Positions 12,290 to 24,800 of a stretch of 64,000 nucleotides of DNA are shown piece after piece. The notes beneath the pieces were generated by a model. The model had not been told where the DNA came from and searched no databases. It saw nothing but the letters and a program-made list of their open reading frames with translations. Made by a program: the position numbers and the translations under genes. Source of the DNA: Nematostella vectensis (taxonomy: Eukaryota > Cnidaria > Anthozoa > Actiniaria > Edwardsiidae). Numbering within the stretch: the first letter of the stretch is position 1; every line of letters starts with the position of its first letter. Where the stretch lies: the NCBI RefSeq assembly GCF_932526225.1, contig NC_064043.1:6253501-6317500 (forward strand). The letters run 5' to 3'.

Positions 12290-13050
12290 ACGTATCGAGG
12301 TCTCACGCACGTAAGAGTGAAGGAAGGGGGTCCGGGCTGGTGAAGGGTGGAGAGGCTGTCCAGAGAGGTGGGAGAAAGGGGTAGCGGGGCGGGGCCACAG
12401 CTCGGGAGGTGGGGGAGGGGTAGTAGGCGGAGAAGAAGGGGAGACATTTAAGGCAATGAAGAGATAGGCCTGTGGGATTCAAAAAGGGGGAAGCTTAGAG
12501 CTGTTAGGTTTAAGGGATGGGTTGTGAGTAAAGTTATGAGAGGAGAAGAGACTAGGACTAACTAGCATAGGTATCTGTGGGAGTGGTGAAATAGGCGGGG
12601 TAGAACTAGTAGGTTTTTGAGGGATCGGTAATGTGTGGAGTTGTATAAAGGGCAGGGTGTAGGGGGGAGGGGTCGGGAAGTGGTTAAAGAGCAGGGTAGA
12701 GCCAGTTAATCTGAGTGAGGTGTAGTGTGTAAAGGTGAATGCGGAGGGAAGACAGGTTGAAAGGGAGGTGAAGAGTGGGAGGTAGGTAGAGGGTTTGAAA
12801 GAGGGGTAGTGTGTAAAGATACATGACAGGGCAGAGAGTAAAAGGGAAGGGATTTGGTGGAGATGTGAAGTCGCAGGGCAGAAGGCTGTGGGTCTGAAGG
12901 AGGGGGGAGTGTGTGGAGATGGAAGAGGAAGGTAGACAGGATGAAAGGGGAGGGGTCTGGGGACGATAAAGGGCGGAAGAGGAGCAAGGGAGGAGCGAAA
13001 ATAGGGGAGGGGAGAAAAGAGGGGGAGGGACGGCAGACAGACAATAAACT
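12290..13050 (+). repeat. Purine-rich G/A block with strand asymmetry
   Basis: About 750 bp are dominated by GGGAGG, GGTAG, AAGGG and GTGTGTAAAG motifs, with the complementary strand pyrimidine-rich. The long pyrimidine-frame ORFs here are Ser/Pro/Leu low-complexity artefacts. Such homopurine tracts can form triplex or G-quadruplex structures. Confidence 0.75.
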
Positions 13051-16000
13051 TCGAGTGTTATGTTGTGTCAAGATGAAACGTTAGATCAACGGTGCGGCTA
13101 AACAGCTAAAGGAGGTTTCTGCTTTAAGCTTTTTTTTTTTTCAATTAGTAAGAATATGTTATACTCTACACCTATCCCAGTTTTTCTAAAAAAATGTTTT
13201 GCTTAAGACGCTAAAGATCCTGGCCAATTCTATCCTGCTCGATTGGGCCATAATTCTGCATCAATAAAGTACCTTGACCTTAAAGATCTCAGCTGATTGT
13301 TTGTTCACCGCATTTTTCTCACGATACATAGCAAAGAATATTACCTGAGCGCATACCTACTTAATGCGCTACCTGTAGCTCAGGCAGCACGCTTCCGAGT
13401 TCCAAGCGAACCGGAAATAGCGAAGTCCACAAACGGAAAGAGAGACTTAGACAGTTATGTCGAGGTTTGGCACATTATATTTTCGATAACTTAAACTCGC
13501 TCAACTCGGGCACCCTGACAAACTGTCATTTAGATGCTCTGCGTATTTGAGTTGTCTACTCGGATAACTCAAACTCCGAGGCAATTTCCTTACTGTTTGT
13601 TTTTGTTGAGCTTGAGGGCTCGGGGGTTCGGGGGGGGGGGGGGGGGGGGGGTGATGGCGGTGTGTCAAGCGCGGGAAACTGGTAAGGCCGCTGACCCCAT
13701 GTCTTATATAGCTGATTTATACTTTGCGTGTTTGATAAGCCTTATAGTGTGGTGTTACTAACACTGCTTACAAATGACTGACAAATTCTGTTATCATCTA
13801 TGGCTTCCTAAATGTGCTCGTGTGGCTAATAACGTCAAGCCGAGATAACCTTTATACAGCTAGAAACATAAATGTGCATAATTACTTGTGTTCAAAGCTT
13901 TTGAGCTCGTATTAGTACACGAAAGTACTTTTGGTATATTTCTGTTTTGACGTCCGGCGGGGTTTATGCTTTTGATGCTCGCCTAGCTTTTAGACCCATT
14001 AACTAAGCCATTGGGCAATAAAGAAACCATATAAATTACCCGTCTCCATTGGCTTACTGAAGCGGGTTACATCAAATGTAAATAATAACAAAGAAAATAG
14101 GCGGGTTTACATATTTAAACACTACTGGTGTCAAGCAAATGACAAATTTTGCAAAACGTACCTCACTTTCCACCCGAGGGCACTTTTCGAAAACTCGGTC
14201 ATTTCACGCACAGGTGCACTCTATATATCACGTGACCCTCAGAGCTTTATAACTAGAGGAGGGGGGAGGGGGCTGTTTGAAGGGCGTAACCTCGGTTTCT
14301 GAAAGTTTGGTTGTGCCAAAAGTTTAACGGAGTGAGAAAAGGTCGAGCACAAGCAAATAAGAGGGGAGGTTAGGCAAAAGACACTGTTTATGCTAAATTT
14401 CGGGGAGTTTCTTTTATAGGAGTTTTAGAAACTTTGTAGCTTCTTAAAAAAGCGGCTATGAAATTGTTTCGTTACAATAATTGTGCCTTATTTCTGTTTT
14501 TATATCTCCGCAAAAATTCTAAGCTGACCTTACGGGATTGAACCCAGGGCCTCTGGTTTGGGGAACGACGGTCTATTTCCTTTCTTTCTGAATGAGTTCG
14601 CACAGATTGTAAGAGTAAATCCCAGCTTTTATTATTACGGGAAAGTCTAGATTGAATATTACTCGCCAAGGTAAATAGTTTCAGTACAATGTTTTCGTTA
14701 TGTGGCGCAATGCGAAAAATGCGAACCAGAAAAAAAAATACACTTTCAAAGTCCAAGTACTAAACAATTTGATGAACGGTGGCGGATATAATAAAGCGGT
14801 CTTACCTGTTCTCTCCAGTCAGTAGAATATCACTCTCTTCGATTCCGTTGTTACACTAGCTGTGTACTCTAACTAGCGTTGACTACATACCATTCAATAA
14901 TTACCCGCTCGTGTTTGCGGGTTCGATTTCATTAGGAGAATTAATGGTGATTTGGTGTTGATAGATTAAGTATTAGGTTCACAGTTGACATATCATCTAA
15001 GAGCGTTTCTTAGATGGTTTAAAATCCGTGCGCCCAAGGTGAATCCTTCGACACCTATTCATAGCATGTCTGCCGTAAAAGCTTTAATAGATTTTACTCC
15101 CTTACGATTCCTTGCACAGGAAATGATTCAAAGTCCCTTCTCACACGGGCCAAATAACCCATTCCTTTGGCACGCGTTCCTTTAATTAAGATATATCCTC
15201 GTTAAAACTGTTGGCTTATTTACTAAAATGCTTGAAATCCCTAAGTGTGAATTCCTTGAAGTGGTTTCGAGGTGGTTCGAAGCGCGCGAGGTATTCCTAG
15301 AATTGCTGCAGAGTAACCATTTGTTCAAAGGTTTTTCCCAGTGCAAGCAGAGAAGGCATTAGGATTTTGTGTGTCGGTACGGAAAATCATAATTTAAAAA
15401 GCAATAATATTGATCGGTAATGATTGCGGCGATGAATACTGAACGCGGTCACTAACTCACAGTACTTGGATATAATAGGTGCGCTTAGAAACTCTCTCTA
15501 TCCCTTTCTCTTAGTGCAAGAACCGAGTCATTAGAAGCAAATCAAAAGCAGCGCACGCCTCCGCTTGTAGCCCCGGGCGAGTTAAAAACAAGGTCAGATA
15601 AACAAGTGTACGACTGCTAATCCACTACAAATTTAGATTGCATAGTTGTCATTACCTAAGCTTAGCGGGAAAGAGCGAAAAATAAAGCTGTATTTTCGTG
15701 TTTGGGTAAAGTACGTGGAGATATGGATGCAACTCATAGCGATACGCAGCTGGAGTGAGCTTTGTTAATTACTTTAGCAATGAACGCTTTACACTTGTTA
15801 AACGGTTAAACGTGCGAAAAAGCGCTTATCAAAAGGTGATTGGATAAGCAGCTATGATTGTATGATGTACCAAGTGAGTGTACGCGCACGCAAAGGAACA
15901 ATCAAACTCACTCGTATTACACAAGACTAGCCATGGATAACTGGTCTTCCTGAACGGAACTCAGTGGTGTTACTTGTGTCATTGAGGCATTCGTCGTCAC

Positions 16001-16774
16001 ACAGCAGGTGCAAGTGTCTTTCGCTTATAAATTAGCCGATAGAAATGGATGTCTTTGTGAGTTGATTGTGCGGTAGCATAAAAAGGTAGCTCGATTGCAT
16101 ATTGAAAATATGGCACAAGAATAACATGCATGTGAAAAGTAATTCGCCATGCACTGTTTTGCTAAAGCACTGCGCGAGTTGATGAGTCCACTACCTTTCC
16201 CCTATGTACCCATGGGCGTGGCTAGACATCCCATGACAATCAAGAACATTGATAAATACAAAGATGGGTCGGTATTCTTTAACACAGCCACATATTGCGT
16301 TGGTTATCAGTTTTTCGTGCTTTCAGGTAACGGGGACCTTGCACTTGGAGCCCAATCAGAATTGCATTTCTGGGGATAAAGTCACAGTTTCCTGACAAAC
16401 AAATTCCCTCATATGGCAGCCAGTAAATCATTGTCTAAATACGGCCGTCAACACCTCGTCTAAAGTATTAACTAAAAACTTAATGACATAACTAGAATAG
16501 CAGGCTTCATAGCTTGCGTGTCTATACGAGATCTGCTTTTACGTTGCTGTTAAGCTTGTTTAGCATGTGAGTTTCGGCGGGAAGTTTGACACCCTCGAAA
16601 TGTGGGTAAAAGGCATTTTTGCTCCGTAAAATCTTCGCTCAGTCGAACTTCCAGCTGAAAACCATAGACGGCTGCATAACAGGATAGCGGGGTAAATGTC
16701 TGGTGTATCGGCCACAAGTATGGCATCGCTGCTCTTGTGACCTCTGAGTTCAGGCGCCCTTAAGGAGAAGAGGT
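13051..16774. other. Intergenic, no supported gene
   Basis: Contains a run of about 21 G (13631-13651) and scattered short ORFs without domains or splice context. One stretch at 16028-16100 recurs at 57684-57760. Nothing else recognised. Confidence 0.6.
13631..13651 (+). repeat. Poly-G tract
   Basis: An uninterrupted run of about 21 G. Other long G runs are at 26625-26646, 33871-33887 and 53786-53801. Their lengths may be assembly-sensitive. Confidence 0.85.
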
Positions 16775-17330
16775 CATTGCTGACTTGTCCGGCTCGACGG
16801 GGGCGGGTAAGTGCCAAGATGAGTTTGATTGAAGGATGCAATCGATCTCCTTCGCGTCACTATCATTCAAAGATCTTTAATGAGCTTGTATCTTGCTTGA
16901 CTCTGTTTCAGCAGTGGGTCAAAGTCGTGATGAATTTGATTGAAGGGTGCCAATCAACCTCCCTCGCGTCACTATTATTCAAAGATCTTTATAAAATGGC
17001 CTTGTGTCTTGTTGCTTGACTCTGTTTCAGCAGTCGGTCAAAGTCGTGATGAGTTTGATTGACGGGTGCCAATCAAACTCCCTCGCCTCACTTCTATTCA
17101 AAGAGCTTTTAAAAATTAAGGGCCTCTGTCTTGCTTGACCGGCTGACTCTGCTTTAGTGGCGGGTGAAAGTCGCGGGTGTGTCATACATCAACTCCGCCT
17201 CACGACTTCGCTTTACTACTCACGGTTTCAATGTGCGAGTTGAGTGATGACTTGTCTGGCTCGGCGGGGGCAGGCGAGTGGCTTGATAATTTGATTGATA
17301 GGTGATATGCTATCTGCTGCGGCTCACGTA
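16775..17330 (+). repeat. About 118-bp diverged tandem repeat
   Basis: Three good copies start near 16813, 16927 and 17045. Each contains GATGAGTTTGATTGAAGG or a variant, a TATTCAAAGATCTTT core and GACTCTGTTTCAGCAG. Partial copies flank them; TGACTTGTCCGGCTCG-like sequence occurs at about 16780 and 17248. Confidence 0.75.
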
Positions 17331-18838
17331 ACGCTCACGTACGTAACATGTCAAAAAAAAAACTCGAGCATGCAATCACTGACTTGGCCTTGCGGTTGCG
17401 GAAAGCTGTTTTATGAGTTTGATGGATGGATGTCAACCATACTGTTACCATGGTTGCATGTATGACGGTTGGGACACCTACATAGCTAATAACAATAGTC
17501 GTAAAAATTATGCTAATATTGAAAATCTATTTCTGACAAAATTTACAGAGTCGATTGTGCTAGCAACATTTCTGGCAAAATTGGCACAAAAAAGCAATGC
17601 TCAAAATATAATTTGTATTTTGTAAACCGAAATGTTAAAACCCAGGTCATACATGCCTTTTAATTTATCATTTAGGTGTAAAAGTAAGCTCGGTTTTGAA
17701 TTTTATTACTGTTATTTTTATTTTCATTAATTTTTAGGGGTAGGGGGGGGGTTGAGGACGAGGGAAGGGGTGGGAAAGAGCCGGAACAGGAAGTCTAGAA
17801 AATGCACGCACCCCCCCTGCCTATGCGCATGCACCGGACTTGTGAATCAGTTAAACTTCTCATTAGCATATTGCTCATTCGCTTCTCTTCGTAGGCGGAC
17901 CCATCTCAGCTCCTAGCACACTACACCACCACACAAGATAAACATTATCTTCTTCACGTCTCATTTCTACGGCCTTGGTCCAAAAGCCGTGGATTCCAAA
18001 GGTGTTTATGGCACGGAGATTACACTTGTAAGGACGGGGAAATTATCTCTAATTGGTGGAATTCATTTGGTTTCGGCGTCTTGAATGGTGGTAAAGTATA
18101 GTTGCCGTGTTAATTATATATTCAACACGTGTTACTTGCCGTGTTTTCAAGTTTTTATTGCTCGTTGTGTTAGAACCTCCCCAAATTTGTCATTGCAATT
18201 TTCATTTTCGGTGACTCATTTGGGACCTTGCCACAAATTTTCTTCTAATTTTATTGCATGCAGGGCGACGGACAGGATTGCTGGGCTTCCGTGTAGTGCC
18301 TGGCTATTCTGCCAGGTATGTTATGATATTCTACGGTGGACAAGGTAATTCATTTTATCCCGGGCCGCAACCCCGTTACGGAGTGAGGTTTGAGTTTTGG
18401 GGAGAAACTCAAGGGCTATCTAGATTTTTAATATTATGAATTATGGATAACGAAAATTATAGAAGTCTATTCTTTGGACGGTTTAGTAGTCGCTAGTAGC
18501 CCATTATTTAACCATTACTATATATTTTTGCCCCGTCCCCTTCTCCCAGCTTATCACTGGCGGGCTTGGTAGCGTCGTTTGGCGGAGCCAGATCTCCCTA
18601 TCAGCACAATGAGGCTGCAGGGCTGAGGCTGGTGAGAATATAATTGATATTTGGCAGAGTCGACTACCAGATTTTGGTGTATCACAATAAAAATACAATT
18701 TGAAACACACACTCTGTTCTTCACAGTAAGCTCCCCATCGTTACACGGAACAGAAATACTGTACTTTTAGAATATTAATTTATTTACTATTTACAATTTA
18801 TTTACACTGTAAATATAGATGAATTCGTTACGTTTCCG
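17331..18838. other. Intergenic, no supported gene
   Basis: AT-rich sequence downstream of the TTI2 stop. It includes a G-rich patch at about 17740-17790 and the two TTI2 polyadenylation signals. No further coding signal seen. Confidence 0.55.
18779..18802 (-). terminator. TTI2: TTI2 polyadenylation signals
   Basis: Two AATAAA hexamers on the minus strand (18779-18784 and 18797-18802), 37-60 bp past the TTI2 stop codon. They imply a very short 3' UTR. Confidence 0.65.
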
Positions 18839-21800
18839 TTATGTTATCTTATTCTGCTCGTTAACATGTGCTTGAAGTACTCTCTGTAATGACTGTTGAA
18901 GCTGCGGGTCTTCGAAATTTGCTTGAATCGTCTCGAGAGCCTCCTGAAAACACACACCATTAAAACCCGCTGATTGAAACATCTTTTCAATAATGAAATA
19001 GCCTGCAATGCAGGCGTTTAACCGGTGTTTTTATAGCGAAAAAACAGCCTTGGAGCGATTCGTAGCCGCCATCTTGAAGTTTGTGCAAAAATGAAAAATC
19101 CAAGATGGCGGCTCAAATCGCTCGATGCTAGTTTTTAGCTATAAAAACACCGGGTAAAGGCCTGATTACAGGCTTCGAATAATATTATGCGACTGCGGTT
19201 CTAAAGATGATTTCGCAATACGTTTAATGAATCTAGAATCACCAAGCATTGGGCAAGATATAAAATAATGGGCCATTTTCCAGATAAAGGTTTTTGAGGG
19301 TAGGGCAAGTTGGTGTTTTGTTAACAGCCGATTTATTCGAGAGTCTGCTGTGAACAAACCCCAACCTTCCGAAGCCTCGCTTTCTCGGACCTTCTCAATC
19401 TGGGAAACGACCTTTTTAGGGGTGGGAAATCGTATCTTAATCCGTCGCACAATTCCGTGATTGTTTTTCCTTTGTTATGATTCAACGCGCAACACGATAT
19501 AAGCCTGCATGCAAATCCCAGATTGGCGGCATCGATCGTTCGAGGCGGTTTTTTTTAATGTTTTTTTTTCTTTTTCCGATAAAAACACGTTCAGTATGGT
19601 AGTCTTTGGTTAAAGTTTGTACTTTGTTGGGCTTAGATATTAGGTAGGGCTTTTATATTTCTCTCTAGGAGAGGAAAAACTACAAGTCTTCTGGTGAAAG
19701 GGGCCGTTTACCCCTCCCGCTACGGTCTTGCGAATTACCTGTAAACTAGTAGATCGATCTGTTTTTATCAGTTTTCTCTACTGGGCTACCTGTAGTACCC
19801 AAGTCATAAAGGTTTATGTATTTTTGTCGATGAAATCTTGGCTAAATTTTATAAAACCCCGTCCAATTCTTACTTACTGAGAGAGGTCTGCTCCGGTGCT
19901 TTTTTTAATAACTTCTAATTACCAGTTTGGCTGGGCCCTTCAGCAATTGAGGGTATTGATGTTGGGACATAAGATAGCAAGGGGGTAGATGCATCTTATA
20001 TGTACCTTACAATGAAAGGGAGCTCTTAACATATAGTAACATGTCATAGTTGTAATATTTCATACCGTAATGTGATTTCCACAGCAAATCTGAAGGACAG
20101 CTAGACACTCTATGGCAGCATCCAGAATACCATTCTGGGCAGATAAAGCACTGCCTTCTGGAAAATAAAGTGATTTTGGTAAGCTTGATTTTGGTAAGTA
20201 AGCTTGTTCCAAAAACCGAACATTGATGGGTTTTTTTGTCTGGTGGGTATAGTTAATAACTGAAAATTAACTGTCACACATCAAATATTTTAAAATAGTT
20301 TTAGAGAATGGCACAATAGCTCAGTGGAATAGACTTGTTTCTCAAGCAAGAGGACCAGAAAAACTAATCTGCGTAGACAGCCCAACTTTACCCTGGACTA
20401 GTAAAAACCTGACTCTTCATAGGGGACTCTGAAGACCTTGTCTCATTGGATAGGAACATAAAACCGGAGGTCCTATCTTTCACTGCACTTCATTAACCTT
20501 GGGCCCTTTGATGTTAAAGAACCGTTGGGGACACTATTACCATCTTCAGTGACAGTCTAACATTCATGATTGTAAACTGTGGAGAGCAGTCCATTGGCAC
20601 TGATGAGTATAGTCGGTTGGAAGCACATTTGATTTAGTCTGCTGAAGTAAGTGTGTGCTTTACAAATACTAAACATTATATTTTTCATTCTATTTAATAA
20701 TAACATACTTTGAACTGTATCCATTGATAGAGTAGTATCTATCATTAGCTTGAGCAGTGCTTTAAGAATGGCATCAGAATGTGCTGGGATCCTAGAATAC
20801 AAAAACTCTTGTCATTACTTTGTCATTTACCATTGTAGTAGGTAATAGAATGAAGGTGTGGTGTGACATACTGGGGTGAGGTGTGGCATTGTTTGGTGTG
20901 ACAAGTGTGGTGTGACATCGTAAGGTTTGACATGGTATGCTGTAAAATGGTAGGGTGTGACAAGTGTGGTGTGACATGGTAAGGTGTGACATGGTAAGGT
21001 GTGACATGGTATGGTGTGACATGGTGTGGTGTGACATTGTGGGGTGTGACATGGTAAGGTGTGACTTGGTATGGTGTAAAATGGTGGGGTGTGACATGGT
21101 GTGGTGTGACATGGTGTGGTGTGACATGGTAAGGTGTGACAAGGTGTGGTGTACTGTAGGATAGTGTAGTACGACTGGGTAAGGTGTGATATGGTATGGT
21201 GTAAAATGGTATGGTGTAAAATGGTGTTGTGTACTGTAGGATGGTGTACTGTACTATGACATGGTGTGGTGTGACATGGTAAGGTGTGACAAGGTATGGT
21301 GTACTGTAGGATAGCTGTATGACTGTGTAAGGTGTGATATGGTATGGTGTAAAATGGTGTGGTGTGACATTGTGGGGTGATACATGGTGTGGTGTGACAA
21401 GGTGTGGTGTACTTTAGGATGGTGTACTGTACTATGACATGGTGAGGTGTGACATGGTGTGGTCAAGGTGTTGTATAACTAAGTGGCCTATCTTTTGAAG
21501 GTCATTATACATATCACTCACCTCATATAAGCATGGATCATAGCAGATTTTAAGGCCAGAAGAATCCCAATACGTGTCTGGTCACCTTCAGGGTCATATA
21601 TCTCTAGATAAGCAAACACCACACGTAGAAACCTCTGCAAATTAACACCCATTTAACACAATTAAAATAACATTTAAAATTATTGCAAATAATATGGCCA
21701 CCAATGACTGGTTAGACTGATTTTCTATACCCTTTCCACTTATTTTAACATGGGTGTAGCCAATTTGGTCATCAAGTTTTGTGACCACATTTTAGGATAA

Positions 21801-24800
21801 AAGTAATAACATTATAGTAAACACAAAAAGGCTACCAGTAATCATTTGAAGGAGCTGTGACCCTGTTTTTTTTAATGCAGGGCATGCCCCTGGAAATTGC
21901 ACACTGGGTTAGGGTAAGTTATAAAAAAAAGGTTATGTTACAAAGCTCCTCATTTAATAAAACTACAAACATTAGATTATTTTAGAGTTGTAGATGTTTT
22001 GTACAAACCTTGAAATGCTTCAAGAGGGAAATGCCAAGATAGTCCACATAACCTTTCAGTGTGTCTGCATACACCTGGATCATAAAAAGTAAAACGTGTT
22101 CCTCTCTTCAAGTTAACATGCAAATAAGGTGGGTTTACCCAACCTTAGCTCATCCTCGCTCCAACCATGAGTCATATAGTCCATGGATGGGCCCAATGAG
22201 CAGCATTTATTACTTGCAGTTTTTGGCAAGCACATTGGGGTTGGTTGTATCTGCCCCAGGCTACCCTAGAGCCTGCAGCTCTGATTACACTGCACAAGAC
22301 CAGGTTTTCTCAATAAACACAGAAGGTGTCACAAAACAAAGCATTTTTTAACTAATTTTGTAAATTTATTAGAATTAAGCCTGGCAAACTCTATTTCTGC
22401 TGCAATATGCGTAGGAACAAAATTACGTGGATTGTTTTTGTTTAAAAAGCCATGGTGGAGGGGGGGCTTTTGAACCTTAAACTTTGTGATAACAAGACAT
22501 GGCCATGTGGGCAGTATTTTGGTAGAGGGAGCTTAAAGCTGCATTGTCACCAGTTTACTTCCGGTCGATAATGTAACAATCTCTGATGACTTTTAATGGA
22601 AAATGCAAAAAATATTTCAAAATATTGAAAGCAGTGTGTCTATTGCAAGTTTCTTCGAGGATGTGATTGATAATTTAGAGCAGATGGCATGTTTAGCATC
22701 TCGGATTCTAATAGATTCTTTTGTCTTTTAACGGTTGAGGTTTCCGACGAACCTCCGGAAGTGAACTGGTGACAATGCGGCTTACTGAAAATGTGTCATT
22801 ATAAGGTCTGAGGTAGAGGGTAGTGCTCTCATCTGTGCATGTTGGAAGCCAGAAAGCATGTAATGTGTTTTGCGAATCTTGCAGTGATTCATTTTCTTAT
22901 TATTTGCATAATCCTTTATTATAACAACTCAACTTCCCACAGTTCATTTTTTTTGTGTGTCAATGCATCTTTCTGCAGTACACTTACCCTTCGCATAGCT
23001 ATTTTTGATTCAAACTCCATGGATGTGAGAATGGCTTGGAAAACACCATGGCACTTCCATCCCTGAAATAAGGGTATCATAATTATATATTTGTCGTTGT
23101 TAGTTTTGTGTCCAACACCAAGAGTAAAATCAGCCCTAAGCTTGTAAATAAAATCTTTTGGCAATTCAGCATTAGATTAGCAAGCCGTCATTTTTCTATT
23201 AATTACTAGGGTACAAAGGTCTTGGTTTTCTTGGAATTATAGCTTTGACAGCCTCTGGCAGCCACCATTTTGTCATCCTGGCAAAATACCAGGTGCGAAA
23301 AAAATTATTTTCCATCAGCGGATTTGGGGAAGCCAATGCGATATTTACGATTTAATCTATTAAATAAAGTATCAGACTTTATTTTTTATGGTTATTTCAA
23401 GATTTTAGTTCATTATGTGCTTATGTAATATTATGTGCATTATGTAATATTATGTGCATTATGTAATATTATGTGCATTATGTAATATTATGTGCATTAT
23501 GTAATATTATGTGCATTATGTAATATTATGTGCATTATGTAATATTATGTGCATTATGTAATATTATGTGCATTATGTAATATTATGTGCATTATGTAAT
23601 ATTAAATCAAAACAGTAACAAAGGTGTGGCTGACAAGGGCACTTTAATTCAAGAAGTACTTAAAAGATAAACTCATAGCAAAGTGATGCAAAGTTAGTTT
23701 GGACTGTTAAAAAAAATGTTTTTTGTTACTGATGTGCTATAATCCCAGTGGTCTTGGTTCAAGGGACCAAAATAGATGTGATTCTATTGGGGAAAATATT
23801 CCTTTTCATGTGTCCAATGTAGGGGATGCGGATTTATAACAAAATACAAAGAAAAAGTGTACCTCTGTTCTATTAGTCTTTGGTTTCCATGGCTTGGGCT
23901 CCATAACCTTGAGAAGGCTCACAACACAGGGGTGGAGAGCCATTGCCAGCCGGGGCACATTAGTATAGATAAGTTTTTGCAATGACTGCAAATGAGAAAT
24001 AAAACTAAATGCTTGTTTGAAGGCCAACTTGTGTGTTCTGTGATGTAATGTTGTTTTTAATCTATTAACAAAAATTCTAATTCTAAGAAAAAATACACAA
24101 AATGGCGCATAGACTCAACTGTTTGTGATGATGTTACCATACTTATAAATAGATATGTTTATTGAAAACCGTTAGCAGTTATTTACAATAAACAGAATAA
24201 GAGGCATCAGTCAGAAACACATACTACTAACAAGTTAGGCATTACATTATACTTAGAAGAAACTGTACAACTACTGTTAAAATCCCTGGCCGGATTATGT
24301 TTTTTCTTAATTTCAGAAGGAGGGAAAGCCTTCTTACCTCAAAAATTACATCTGCCCTTCCATACCAGTGGAGTTCTGCAACATTCTGTTGGATTTAATA
24401 ACAGAGCTTATATGAATCCTTTATATAAGTGACTGTAGCAAATTGCATTTGGTGCCTACAGTATCCCGTACCTATTAGGGTACCTATGGTATTAGAAGAG
24501 CTAAAATTCTCTATTATAAGAGCTAAAATTCTCTTCCTCTGTTTACTGTCTAAATTCCTTTCCTCTGTTTACTGTCTACATCCAGGGCAAAAATGCGGAT
24601 TTCAGACAATCCCCCATTTTGGGGGTGTGAACGTTCTGGGGGGTACTGTACGGGACATTGTGGGGGGTGCAGTACGGGACTGACATCTTTTACAACTACA
24701 GCAGTGAATGCAGGGGGTCAGGTAAAGCTGGCACTCCTCCTTCTCACAGATGTTTCAGAAGAAATATATACAAGCTGCATTCCGCCAATTTACCTCCTGT

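Noticed and set aside
14530..14600. Minus-strand GGGTTCAATCCC resembling a tRNA B-box
   Set aside because: The T-stem does not pair, no acceptor stem or A-box was found; at most a very old tRNA-derived fragment.
14910..14930. GGGTTCGATTTC as another B-box candidate
   Set aside because: No A-box at suitable distance and no cloverleaf.
20792..21466. MSHHT-repeat and WCDMV-repeat ORFs on both strands
   Set aside because: Artefacts of the GTGTGACATGGTA array.
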